A stretch of 64,000 nucleotides of DNA from Rotaria sordida (lineage: Eukaryota; Rotifera; Eurotatoria; Philodinida; Philodinidae): the NCBI GenBank assembly GCA_905250125.1, contig CAJNOL010000312.1:62001-126000 (forward strand). The letters are read 5' to 3'. The position numbers were made by a program, and so were the translations under genes. The notes under the pieces are model-generated. The model made no database searches and was not told the DNA's origin. It saw only the letters and a list, made by a program, of their open reading frames with translations. This document shows positions 49,587 through 59,871 of this stretch, one piece after another; the stretch's first letter is position 1, and each line of letters opens with the position of its first letter.

Positions 49587-52500
49587 CATGTTTTGTTTTT
49601 TTTCGTTTTATAAATCATTATAACAATATATAAGAATTTATTTATTTAAAAAAAAGAATATTAATATGAATATTTACATTGAGATCCGGTCTGATGTTAC
49701 AAAGAAAAATAAATATATCAAGATATTAAAAAGAGACAAAATAAAATACAGTATGATTTCTATGGCTACACGCAATATTATGCAAGAACAATTTATAAAA
49801 AAAACAAAAGTGTATCTAATTATGTTTGAAAATTACAATTAATATTAAGTAATCTGCATTCAATGTTATTCAATAAGTGTCTTAGAATTATTTTCAATTA
49901 TATTTAATATAGACAATAATATTATTTTCGCCTAAAGGAAGAAAGAAAACTCTATCGAATCATCAAAATAGTTGATATCCTTATGACTTTATGATTGCAA
50001 TGTTTCATCTTACATTCAAAACAAGAGATTTATATCAATATAAATATAATCTAAATAAACCCTAGTCAAATGATATGTCATATTTATTAATCATTCGTAC
50101 GATAAACAATGACATCGCAAATAAATGATGTTTTTTTTTCGTATTTTTTATGATTTTAGCTCATATGCATTTATGTCATTAATTTTGTTCGAATATAAAT
50201 ATACAGAATAAATTTTGTAAAAAACAAATGAAAGCCACAAATATTAAAACTATTCTTTTTTTTTTTTGATGACGATGAAATGAGTCGTTCAACAAAAAGG
50301 ATTTACGTACTTTTCCTATCATATTAGCAATCAGTATCGGATATTCTTGACTTGATTCTTTCACGGTTTTTTCTCCTATTAATAAAATGGAATAATCGTA
50401 TTTATAATCAATTTTTTTTGGCAGTATTAAGCATTACTATCTCATCGATCTACACACAAATTATAACACGTATAAACTCAAAAGGAGGTTATCTATGTGT
50501 TCATCATTCTATGGTTTTCTGTCATATAATCTACAATTTAGGATAGAAAAGATCGATTTAATGTCATCAAAAGAATGCATCTGACAGATATTTATTGAAG
50601 ATACATTCAACTGATTTATTGGTTTCAAAAACCAACAGTTCATTTTCTCTTTTATTATTATTATGTATGAAATAGTAAATTGAGTTAGAAGCAATCTAAT
50701 TACATACACTCTTCTGTGATATTTAGTGCATTGATATTATGCATACAACAAAGTATATCAAAAGGCAATCATTTTAATGAATTGAATAACATATTGAATA
50801 TATCGTTGAACATGAAAATAAAATTTCTCCGGGGCAATTTTTAATAAGTAAGACAAAATTTGTTCAACTCTTTAGTTTTATTCAATCAAACAATAACATC
50901 ATCATTGAATGTGGCAGTTTCGAGAAGTGTTGCTCAAGTGACTTGACTACTCTTTCCTTCTCTTTCGCTGTCACTTATGTATATGTAGGTCTTCGTATTT
51001 ATTTGTCATATCACTCTAAAGAAATCGCGTTCTTCCTCTCTCTCTTCTTCATTCACTTTGCCTCTTCAATCATATATACACAAATGTACACGATCTACTT
51101 TCTCTCTATGTAACTGTATGTGTATGTCTTTATAGTAACTAAATGTGTGTATATACACATATAGTTTCTTAATATTCAAACACAATCATCATCGATCATA
51201 AATTTTTTTCTTCTCCATCGACATTTGTATTACAAAAAGAAAGAAAAAACCATGAGTTGTCTACTTTATTCGCTCATAGAAACCTGTAATCAGACATCCG
51301 GCTTTAATGTCCTTTCTTTTTCTTCTCTTATTCTCATTCGCTTTCTAATTGATCACATGCGTATACCATATGTATGCTGTCTAATGCTTGTTAGGTTGTA
51401 TGATTTAGTAAGAAAATAATAGAAGATATTAGTAAACCCTTGAAAACACCTGTTTATTTACTTTAAGACGATCTTTCTTATTATGTTTCGATGAGAAGGA
51501 ATTACCTGTAAATCTTACAAAATAAGTTAAGAAAAATAAATTTGTTAAGATTAAAAAATAAATGCAGGAGATTTTTTTCTTTGTATTGAGAATTCTTTGT
51601 TGTATCAAAAAAACAGATATGTTTTCTATTTTTTTTTTATTGTAATCATTGTCAACAACTAGAATCTGTTGTTTAGTTGATTTCTATTGCAGCTGCTGAT
51701 TCTTACTGTTCGTCCCTTGAGAGTGTGACATTTGTAATCTATCCTTTGACTATTTCTGATTGCTTGCCACACCAATACTAGTGACAACACGAAGTCGACA
51801 TAGATTAGCTTTGTTATCTTTTTTGTCTATATGTGCATCTTTCTACAATCAATCGATTGTAGAAAAATAGTGTCTGAATACTCGTTGTCCAGATTGATGG
51901 ACCCTTTATCTATTAACTGGTTTTTTTGTTTTTGTATTGCTTCGTTATTTTTCTTCGAGAACATTTGCTAGCGATACTGATGGATGAAAGATAGATTGAG
52001 ATCTGGACGCGTTTTACTAAGTGCGGATACCGATGGTGATGATGTGACACGCTTCGCTGTTATCTGTCTTAATATTGCATATACGCTAATTGTCAATGAG
52101 AAGAACACGAGCATGCATCCATTTGTGTGTGTATGCATGCATTAAATATGTATTACGAGAAGAAAAAGAAAAGGAGGGTTCGGATTTCTTCATTGATTTA
52201 TGCTCATTGGTTAGAGAATAGGATTTGAATGACAAAAATCAACAATGTAATGAGAGATCTTGCTTATTTATCATTTTTTTTTGACACGAAGACAAGAAAG
52301 AAAAAAAGGTAAAGAAGAGCATAATACCTTGAGAATTAATGTCAAATGATGATAGTGATGTGATCAGTAAATCAATTTTCTGTACATGTATGTTATACTC
52401 TAAAGCAAAGAAGTATTTTGTATTTTGAATTTTTTCAGGTGTCATGTCACATAGTATACCAAGTCATATAGTTAGATATTATTTATCTATTGTCTTTTGT

Positions 52501-53259
52501 TGTTTATCTGTCATTCTCAATGTTATGTTTATATATGATTATTGTTTTCTTTCGTACCATTCACCACAGGAATCGCTTTTTTTTCTGTTCACCAGTTCCT
52601 TTTTCTTTCTTCCTTTGTTTTTCGTATATTGTCGATTGGGTTTCGCTTGCATCTCTTTTTTTTTTTTGTAGTCAAACAAACCACATACGTATATACATAG
52701 ACATATGAAAAGGCACTTATTAGAGATGTTTGCTGGAGGGCTTGAGAAAAGAATGAGTACGTACGAGAACAGAAAATATCAACATCTTCTTCTCTTGACT
52801 TCTTTTTGATAGTGTTGTATGATGCAGAACATATACACAAATAAGTTATGCACTATATTAATGCAAAGCGCGAAAAGAGTGTATCAATCTACTATTTTTT
52901 TTTGATTAATACATATGTATACACTTGTGTCTCTCGTTTTTTTTTCATTTTACGGTCTAATTGCAAAAAAAACCAGCAAGTTAATAAATCAGGTGAGGAC
53001 TCATAGACACGATTTGTTAATTAAATTTATTTATGTGATGTGTCAAAGTAAATTGTATTGGTTAGAAAAGAAAAAAGCATCATTTATAAAATATTTATCA
53101 TATATGAAAGTATTTTTTTCGAGTAAAAAAAAACATAATAAGATTCGCTTAGTATCTATTCTATATTATTTCATATCTTTATTGTCAATATCATATCTAT
53201 GATTGTAATTTATTGATAATATTATTATTGAAGATTTATTTTAAAGATTAAAACAAAAT
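49587..53259. other. Gene-poor intergenic region
   Basis: About 3.7 kb. AT-rich first part, then CT-rich and TG-containing sequence around 50930-51140 and a perfect hairpin at 51840-51865. Several open frames of 60-95 codons occur, but all are T- or K-rich and lack the codon pattern of real exons here. Confidence 0.4.
51840..51865. repeat. Perfect 11-bp hairpin with 4-base loop
   Basis: TTTCTACAATC at 51840-51850 and GATTGTAGAAA at 51855-51865 pair fully around the loop AATC. Not followed by a T run, so it does not look like a terminator. Confidence 0.8.
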
Positions 53260-55384
53260 ATGACAACAGAAAAATCCATCCATACTATACGTTATGATAC
53301 ATCATCACGTCTTCATATTATTGTTTTATATTTACTTATTGCTAGTCTTACCATAGCATGGGGAATTTATTTTGTTCATTTTTCTCGTAATGTTCAAACT
53401 CATATGGAATCAACTTATATAGAATTAAATCTTATTAAAGAACGATTAGAAATACTTGAATCAACACAAATAACAATTTCAACAAATGTAAATGGATTTG
53501 ATGTCTTACGTCGTCAATCAAGACATGCACGTATTAAAACAAAATCATTCAATAATAAACAAATGCAACAAAAACAAAGACAAGATCAACAACAAGGACA
53601 AGACTCACAAAATTCGGATTTAGTTGTTGGTTCAATTCATTTTAAAGTACCGGTAAGAAATAATAATTGATTATTAAGGCAATATTTCCGAATTAATTAT
53701 AGCCGGTAGCAATGACAGCATTCTGTGTAAAATCAGTTGATCATTGTAAAAAGTTAGCTGCTGAAAATGAAGGTAAATTATATGAAATACTTTCTTCTGT
53801 ATAAATACATATATTTATTTAATTTTCTTTGAGAATTACGAGGTCCGAAAGGTGAACAAGGACCACGTGGTTATTCAGGTTTGCCTGGTATGCCTGGTCT
53901 TATGGGACCACAAGGACCACCAGGTAAGATAATTATGTAAATTAAATCTGTACGATTATAAATATGTATCAAAAGGATCACCAGGTCCAATTGGTTTTTC
54001 AGGACCAACAGGTCCTCAAGGACCTAAGGGTGATCGAGGTGAATCAATGCGAGGCGAACCAGGTATGTTGTTCAAAGAAAAAAAAATAAAACAAAAAGAT
54101 TTACTATTTGGTTGTTTTTTTTAAGGTCATCCGGGTCCAATGGGCCCACCTGGATTTCCAGGTCCACGTGGTGAAATGGGTCTTCGAGGTCCACCTGTAG
54201 GTTGAATTATAAAAATTGTTTTTGTTTTAATATAAATTTTCATATAACTAGGGCGTCTGTACATGTCCTTCAGCAACAGTGTCTGTTCAATCGTCAGCAC
54301 CATCTTCGATACCATTTTCACCAGGGTCAGATCAAAAACAAGGTTTGTAGTATATAGGTTTTTCAACTCGACCATCTATTATTTACAAACTTCATCTTTT
54401 TTTTTTAATTTTAGATTCTTCTCGACGTGATGGTAAGTTATGTTGAAAGAAACAAAACAAAAAAAAAAGATTTATGATTTTCTTATTTATCTTTTTTTCT
54501 TCTTTGAAAAACAAAAAAACCAGCCGTTCTTAGTCGTGCACAAAGTAAGTTATAAATAATCAAATTGTTTATATAAAATTATTTAAAAAAAAAATTCGTC
54601 TTATTTAGGATGTGTATTTTCATTTATTGGTACACCTGTTCTACTTAAAGAAGATAATTTTACATTTGGTGCTTGGTTTAAAGATCCAATGCCTAAAACT
54701 GCAAATGGTGCTCAAAAAGTATATGTTACACGACATGTTACTGGTACACTTTTATATGAATATAATAGTGAATCTGATTTAATTAATGGTGCACCTAATC
54801 GTATAATAACATTACCATATCCATATTCAGGTGTTAATCATGTTGTTTATCAAGGAAGTTTTATTTATAATGTTCAATATAAAAATACAATTATACGTAT
54901 TGATCTTGTTTCTGAAACTGAAGCACAAAATGTTGATATACCTGCTAGTCGTGAACCTCTTTATAATACACCACAATCAAGTTGGTATGATTTTTCAATA
55001 GATGAAAATGGTCTTTGGTTATTATATCGACAACAATATACACGAAATTTTATAGCAGCTAAAATCAATCCTGATACATTAGATACGCAAAAAATGTGGA
55101 TATTACCATATAATCCATCAAGTTTAAGTCAAGGTTTTATTGCTTATGGAGTTTTTTATGGTGTACAACATTATAATAAACAACATTCTTATATTGATAC
55201 TGTTTATGATATTTATTCAAATTTAGCATTTACAACAATGAAAATACAATTTGCTGTACCATTTCAATTTTTAGTTCAATTAACATATAATCCATATGAA
55301 GGAAAAATATTTGCTTGGGATAATAAACATTTACTTTATTATGTTTATAATGTTCAACGTGACAAAACTTTTAAATGTTCATGA
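53260..55384 (+). CDS. Type II transmembrane collagen-olfactomedin protein (gliomedin/colmedin-like)
   Basis: Nine exons: 53260-53652, 53703-53772, 53843-53923, 53976-54062, 54126-54196, 54252-54342, 54415-54432, 54524-54544 and 54609-55384; 535 residues. A short cytoplasmic N-terminus precedes one membrane segment ([21 protein letters not shown], about 18-38), so the protein is type II. A short coiled coil follows ([15 protein letters not shown]), then a Gln-rich stretch with a possible basic cleavage site ([11 protein letters not shown]), and about 26 Gly-X-Y triplets over three exons with one break at GESMRGEP. The C-terminal 258 residues are an olfactomedin domain running from [10 protein letters not shown] to FKCS, with the first and last Cys placed as in the family's disulfide. 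Gliomedin organises sodium channels at nodes of Ranvier and worm colmedins act at neuromuscular junctions; a matrix or synapse role here is inferred. Confidence 0.93.
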
Positions 55385-56391
55385 TAATGATTAACATCAA
55401 TGTCCGGTGATGATTATAAAAGAAAACAAAAAACAGTATTGACACTTTTTTAGTTTATTTTCTCATTTCTTTTTTTCTCAGGTGTATGCTTATTCGTATT
55501 GAATTATTATTTTACAAACGCCTTGTATCCTGTTTTGTTCTTTTTCAGTCTTTTTTTTTTTTTTTGTGCTAAATATAAATAAAAGAAGTTTGTATGTTTG
55601 TCTAGCTTGTATCTTCTTTCTTTTTCTTGATTTGACCACTATCGTCACGGATGAGGACAAGGTTAATGATGAATGTGCATCTGAACTTGAGAAAGTAATC
55701 GAAAAACCTTCAACATTAAGGTATAAGAAACAATGCTATGTTTTAACTGATCACAACCTTTTGTTGAAGGTTTTTTAGGTTTTTTTATTTCTTTGATTCT
55801 TTTCGACAACGACGAATATTTGGTCAGTTAACTAATGTTCTAGTATATCAACAGAATCATAGATGTATGATGCATAACAACAATATCGATTATATATAAA
55901 CATTGATTAGAAACAAATTATAAAAGATACATTTAAATGAACAGAACATTTTGGCTATCTAATATTTTGATCAAGGACAGTTACCAATTTGATTGAACGA
56001 ATATATACTGTGTCTCGCCTTCATTTCTTTTTCGTATGTATATGTATATATGTATATGAGAAATTATTGATGCGAATCGATGCCTTCATTCTTTGATTCA
56101 TTCTATGTATGTAAATTTTTTTTTCTTTTCAGTTGTTATATTACGTTCAAATAGCAATAATGACTAGCAAAGAAGAGCATACTTACATTACCAATTGTTT
56201 TATTAATTTAAATTTTTTGCTGTCTTCTTATTAGTCACTACAAACATTAAAAAAACAAAACATACTGCCATCTTCTCTTGACACATACAGATTCAACGGA
56301 CGCTTGAAATACGAGGCTCATATCTGGTTCTTTGTATAAATTAATCTTGATTTTTAACGTTGACTTAATTGTTTAAAACAAAAAATTCAAA
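55385..56391. other. Intergenic, no supported gene
   Basis: An open stretch at 55566-55778 begins with GTG rather than ATG, has unusual codon use and no matching splice partner, so I do not call it. The rest is AT-rich. Confidence 0.4.
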
Positions 56392-57199
56392 ATGTTTGGT
56401 AATGGATATCCATGTTCATTTCCAATGTGTCCACAACCAATCATGTGTCCATATGATGTACCTGTTTCACAACCTTATCCTTGTCCTGTTCCTGTACCCC
56501 AACCTTATCTTCAAAATATAGTACAACCGGTCGATATGCCTATTCCATATACAATTCAACCAATCATCGTACCGAAACCTGTTTGTATGCCTATTCATTG
56601 TCCAGTACCAGTGCCCATAGACCGTCCACGTCCTGTACCTATTCCACAGCCTGTACCTATACCAATAGAAGTAGATCGTCCATGTCCTGTACCTGTTCCA
56701 CAGCCTGTACCAGTTCCGGTAGAGTCTCCATATCCAGTACCTGTCCCAGTTTGTGTACCAGTTCCACAACCATATCCAGTACCTCAGCCTTTTGTCGTAC
56801 GAGAGCAAGTATGTGTTCCCGTTCCAGTACCGATGCCTATTCAAGCACCTCCACAATATCAATGCCATGTAAGGGAGGTATGTAAGAAATAAATTTTATA
56901 TCGAAACCATATATATATATACATGTATATGAATCTCTTCATAACCAATCTGTTTTTCCTTGCAGTATTGTGNNNNNNNNNNACAACTCATACAACAAGT
57001 ACCAAGTGGTCAATGTATTCAACAACAACAACTCATACAACAATTACCAACTGGCCAATGTATTCAACGACCTCTTACTGTTGGCGGTGGTCGTGGTGAT
57101 TTTCAAACTATTATACGATCACCACAATCTTTTGTTTCTCCATCCAATTCAATTAGTATGATTAATTCTTGTCCGTCTGGTGCACAATGGATTTCTTAA
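56392..57199 (+). CDS. Pro-Val-Cys-rich repeat protein, interrupted by an assembly gap
   Basis: Exon 1 is 56392-56877 and exon 2 is 56966-57199, joined at phase 0. The first 162 residues are almost entirely variations of [11 protein letters not shown] and [16 protein letters not shown] with regularly spaced Cys, no signal peptide and little else. Exon 2 begins YC, enters ten N, and then has two copies of a 15-residue unit ([30 protein letters not shown]), then [14 protein letters not shown] and [11 protein letters not shown]. The composition suggests a cross-linked structural protein, for example of cuticle, intracytoplasmic lamina, trophi or eggshell (inference). It contains RGD in a Gly-rich setting, which may be chance. 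The true length is unknown because the gap sits in the repeat. Confidence 0.75.
56973..56982. other. Assembly gap of ten N
   Basis: The only unresolved bases in the window. They sit right at the start of a tandem repeat in exon 2 of the Pro-Val-Cys gene, so the gap very likely hides further repeat copies; ten N is probably a placeholder size. Confidence 0.95.
56983..57073 (+). repeat. Coding tandem repeat next to the gap
   Basis: Two near-identical 45-base units are visible, each reading CAACTCATACAACAA then TACCAA.TGG.CAATG and TATTCAAC, encoding QLIQQ-P-GQCIQ. More copies are expected in the gap. Confidence 0.8.
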
Positions 57200-57277
57200 A
57201 CATTATTTTAATTTTTTTTGCTTATTATTATGAACAAAACGAAAAAGAAAAAAAAGAACACTACAGAAAAAATAAAT

Positions 57278-57954
57278 TTAAAATGGCATTTTAGGTAAAT
57301 AAAATCGTGGAATGATTTCAGGATAAGCTTTATCATTGAATGTTGGTACTAGATGAAAAAAAATAATAAATTAAATTTATTATAAATAATTATTAAATTC
57401 ATGAATATATAATTAACTTACTGGCACCTCTCGGTGGATTTTCTTTTGGTGTATAAGCATAACGACCAAGTCGATTTTGTTCAATATGTTTTAAATGTTG
57501 TATACTTTTTAATTTTGGATTTTTAAATTGATGTTGCATTTCAGTTTCAATTACATTATCAGGTATTCGTCGACGACCCGTTGCTAATATTAATATAATT
57601 TAGAAATAATTTTCTTATCTATAGACAATATTAATTAATAAATATTAAAACAAAAAAGAAAAAAAAAGAATTTTCACATGAGTATTACAAATTGTTTCTT
57701 CATTTGAATAGTTTAGATCAAGAAAAGAAAAAAATGAAGTTTACTTACTTAATAAATCAAGAAGTGCTAGTTCATCACGTAAAATACCTGTTGTCCAATT
57801 TTCTCTTACTGAAAAAAAGAAACAAAGTTATAATATGTTTAAACAAGAAAAAAAACTCTATGAATTAATTGTTATTCATACATGAACGATGGAGATGTGT
57901 AACGGTTCGTTTTTGATCATGATCTTTTGTGTTTGACTGATTAAGATCAGTCAT
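57278..57954 (-). CDS. 121-residue protein of unknown function
   Basis: Four exons on the minus strand (57954-57882, 57808-57749, 57583-57422, 57348-57278) join in frame. The start is MTDLNQSNTKDHDQKRTVTH. Then come LRENWTTGILRDELALLDLL, TTGRRRIPDNVIETEMQHQF, KNPKLKSIQHLKHIEQNRLG, RYAYTPKENPPRGAIPTFND and the end AYPEIIPRFYLPKMPF. No signal peptide, membrane segment or Cys. Short size, basic Pro/Tyr/Arg composition and small introns recall microtubule inner proteins of motile cilia, but this is only an impression and no family was recognised. Its 3' end faces the Pro-Val-Cys gene with under 80 bases between stop codons. Confidence 0.75.
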
Positions 57955-59210
57955 ATTTATTCTTAGTAATCGTGCTACAAACAACTATATCTGTAGTCTA
58001 TCAAAATGAAGTTTCTTTTTTTGTTTCAATTTGGATGTATAGAAGCAAGAAACAAAAAAAAATAATAATTCCATTAAAATATCAAAGTCCTGCTTTTTTT
58101 TTCGTCCTCAATGAACCATTTGTTAGTTTTCTTTTGTTACCCTTGAATACATTTTTATTGCCAACCACAAAAAACGTTTTCGTGTTGATTGATGAAAAAG
58201 TATTTCTTATGTTTTTGTTCCACGTTTGACAGCTATTTAATAATAGAACTATATATTTCCATAAGTATCAGCAATTTTCTTAAGTCAATCGATTAAAAAC
58301 TGATAGAAGATACTGTATTATTTCATTATCAGTCTTGATATTATTCTTTAAATTTATGATTGATAAATAATTTAATATAATAGATTAAATTCTTTTAAAG
58401 TCTTATTAATCCTCTTATACTTAATATAGACAAATTTCTTTTCAACTGAATTATTCTAATTCTTAGTTTGTCTGTTATGAGAAAAGTAACACTACTGTGT
58501 CTGGCTACTGTTAGCATGCGCTTTGACGGATTGCTAATATTTTTTTTTTCCTCTTAGTAGATTATCAACCTAAATGCATAGTTATGACATGACATCAAAC
58601 AAATGGTAACAGAAAAAAAAGAAGCAAATAAATAAAAGTTGTCCTAAGAAAGAGAATGGAACGAAAGAAAGTATCGAATAGAAATGCATTCATGTTCGCA
58701 TGTGTGTGTAACCATTTCTTATGGCAGCAGTATACTTCTATTCGTCTGTCTCTCTCTTTTCTAGTGAACATGTGTTGCAAGTAATCATCATGCGAATAGA
58801 CTAGTCAGTGATGACGGCTGTTGTATATATTGGTGTTGGATGCTGAGAAAGTAGAAAAGAAAGAATAAAGAAAACAGTAGCCAGAATAGAAGCAGGCGGC
58901 AATAAGGATGTAACAGGAGAGACAAAAGAAATGGGTATGTGTTCTAACACAATCTGTTAAAACACACACCCGGTCGAACTTCCGTTCTATTCCTCTCAGT
59001 CATTGATCATCCTTCGCAAGTAAAAAAAGCACAAAAAAGGCATTGACAAATTTCAAAGAACGTAATATTAATGTCATAAATAGAGCTAATAACAAAAAAA
59101 AATGAATAAGTAAGCCATATAATCTAACTTAAATTAAAAAGGAAACAGAATAAGGAAAAAAAAGAAACAAAATCCCTTAATACTTCGATTTTTCTTTTTC
59201 GTTTTTACAG
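57955..59210. other. Divergent intergenic region upstream of the bHLH gene
   Basis: AT-rich with a more GC-balanced part at about 58800-58990. It should contain the first exon of the bHLH gene. One frame-compatible option is ATGTGTTGCAA at about 58770-58780 followed by GTAATC, which would add only MCC and complete an Asn codon at the join; this is not proven. Confidence 0.35.
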
Positions 59211-59871
59211 CTCATCAACGGTAAAATTAGAACCAATCGAACTTGATAACAATCGTATTGATGACAACACAACAAATCATACAGCAGCATCTATGCCACA
59301 TTCAAATCGAATGAAACGATCTCGTAAAGCAGCTCATCCATCAAAAACTATCAAACCATCCATACAAACATCTTATATGAATCAATTAACAACAAATACA
59401 TCACATATTCAAGTCGAAGAACCATCTACTTCTATAATGACTTCTACCGATGATGAATTATCTAATTTACCACAATTTGATAATATAGATGAACAAGAAA
59501 ATAATGATGAAAGTTGTATTGATATGAATGAAGAATCATCTATTACACATCATCATCATCATCATATATCATCAAAACGACCACGTTTAAGTCGCAATAA
59601 ACGTTTAGAAGCTAATGCACGTGAACGTGAACGTGTACATAATTTAACAGCAGCATTTGAAGCATTAAGACAAGTTATACCTATGTATGGTGATCAACCA
59701 AAATTAAGTCGTTTATCAATATTACGTATTGCTTGTTCATATGTACATGTTCTTGGTGCATTAAATCAAATTGATTTTAGTCAAGAACAAAATGCTTATA
59801 CATTAAATGAATCTTTTCATATGCTTTCATGTACAATTTTAAATGAACTTAAACGAAAAAAAAATAACTGA
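59211..59871 (+). CDS. ATOH8: bHLH transcription factor, Net/ATOH8 type (5' end incomplete)
   Basis: The exon starts after TTTTTACAG at 59211 with one base, then an open frame SSTVKLEPIELDNNRIDDN that precedes the first internal Met at 59293. The reading frame therefore probably begins in an unseen upstream exon; otherwise translation starts at 59293 and gives 192 residues. The N-terminal half is Ser/Thr/Asp/Glu-rich with a six-His run. The bHLH domain reads LEANARERERVHNLTAAFEA in the basic region and helix 1, then LRQVIPMYGDQPKLSRLSIL and RIACSYVHVLGAL in the loop and helix 2. The combination of NARER..RVH, AAFEALR..P and KLS.L.ILRIA.SY followed by a conserved C-terminal extension (about LNQIDFSQEQNAYTLNESF) fits Net/ATOH8 better than neurogenin or NeuroD. 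It should bind E-box DNA as a dimer. VKLE matches a sumoylation consensus. Confidence 0.82.

Noticed and set aside
55566..55778. Possible secreted protein with a hydrophobic start
   Set aside because: It has no ATG (starts GTG), its codons are unlike local genes and no splice partner was found.
56467..56885. Long Trp/Tyr/Arg-rich antisense frame and a Ser/Thr-rich frame over the Pro-Val gene
   Set aside because: Both are out-of-frame readings of the same repeat; a repeat of period divisible by three keeps all frames open.
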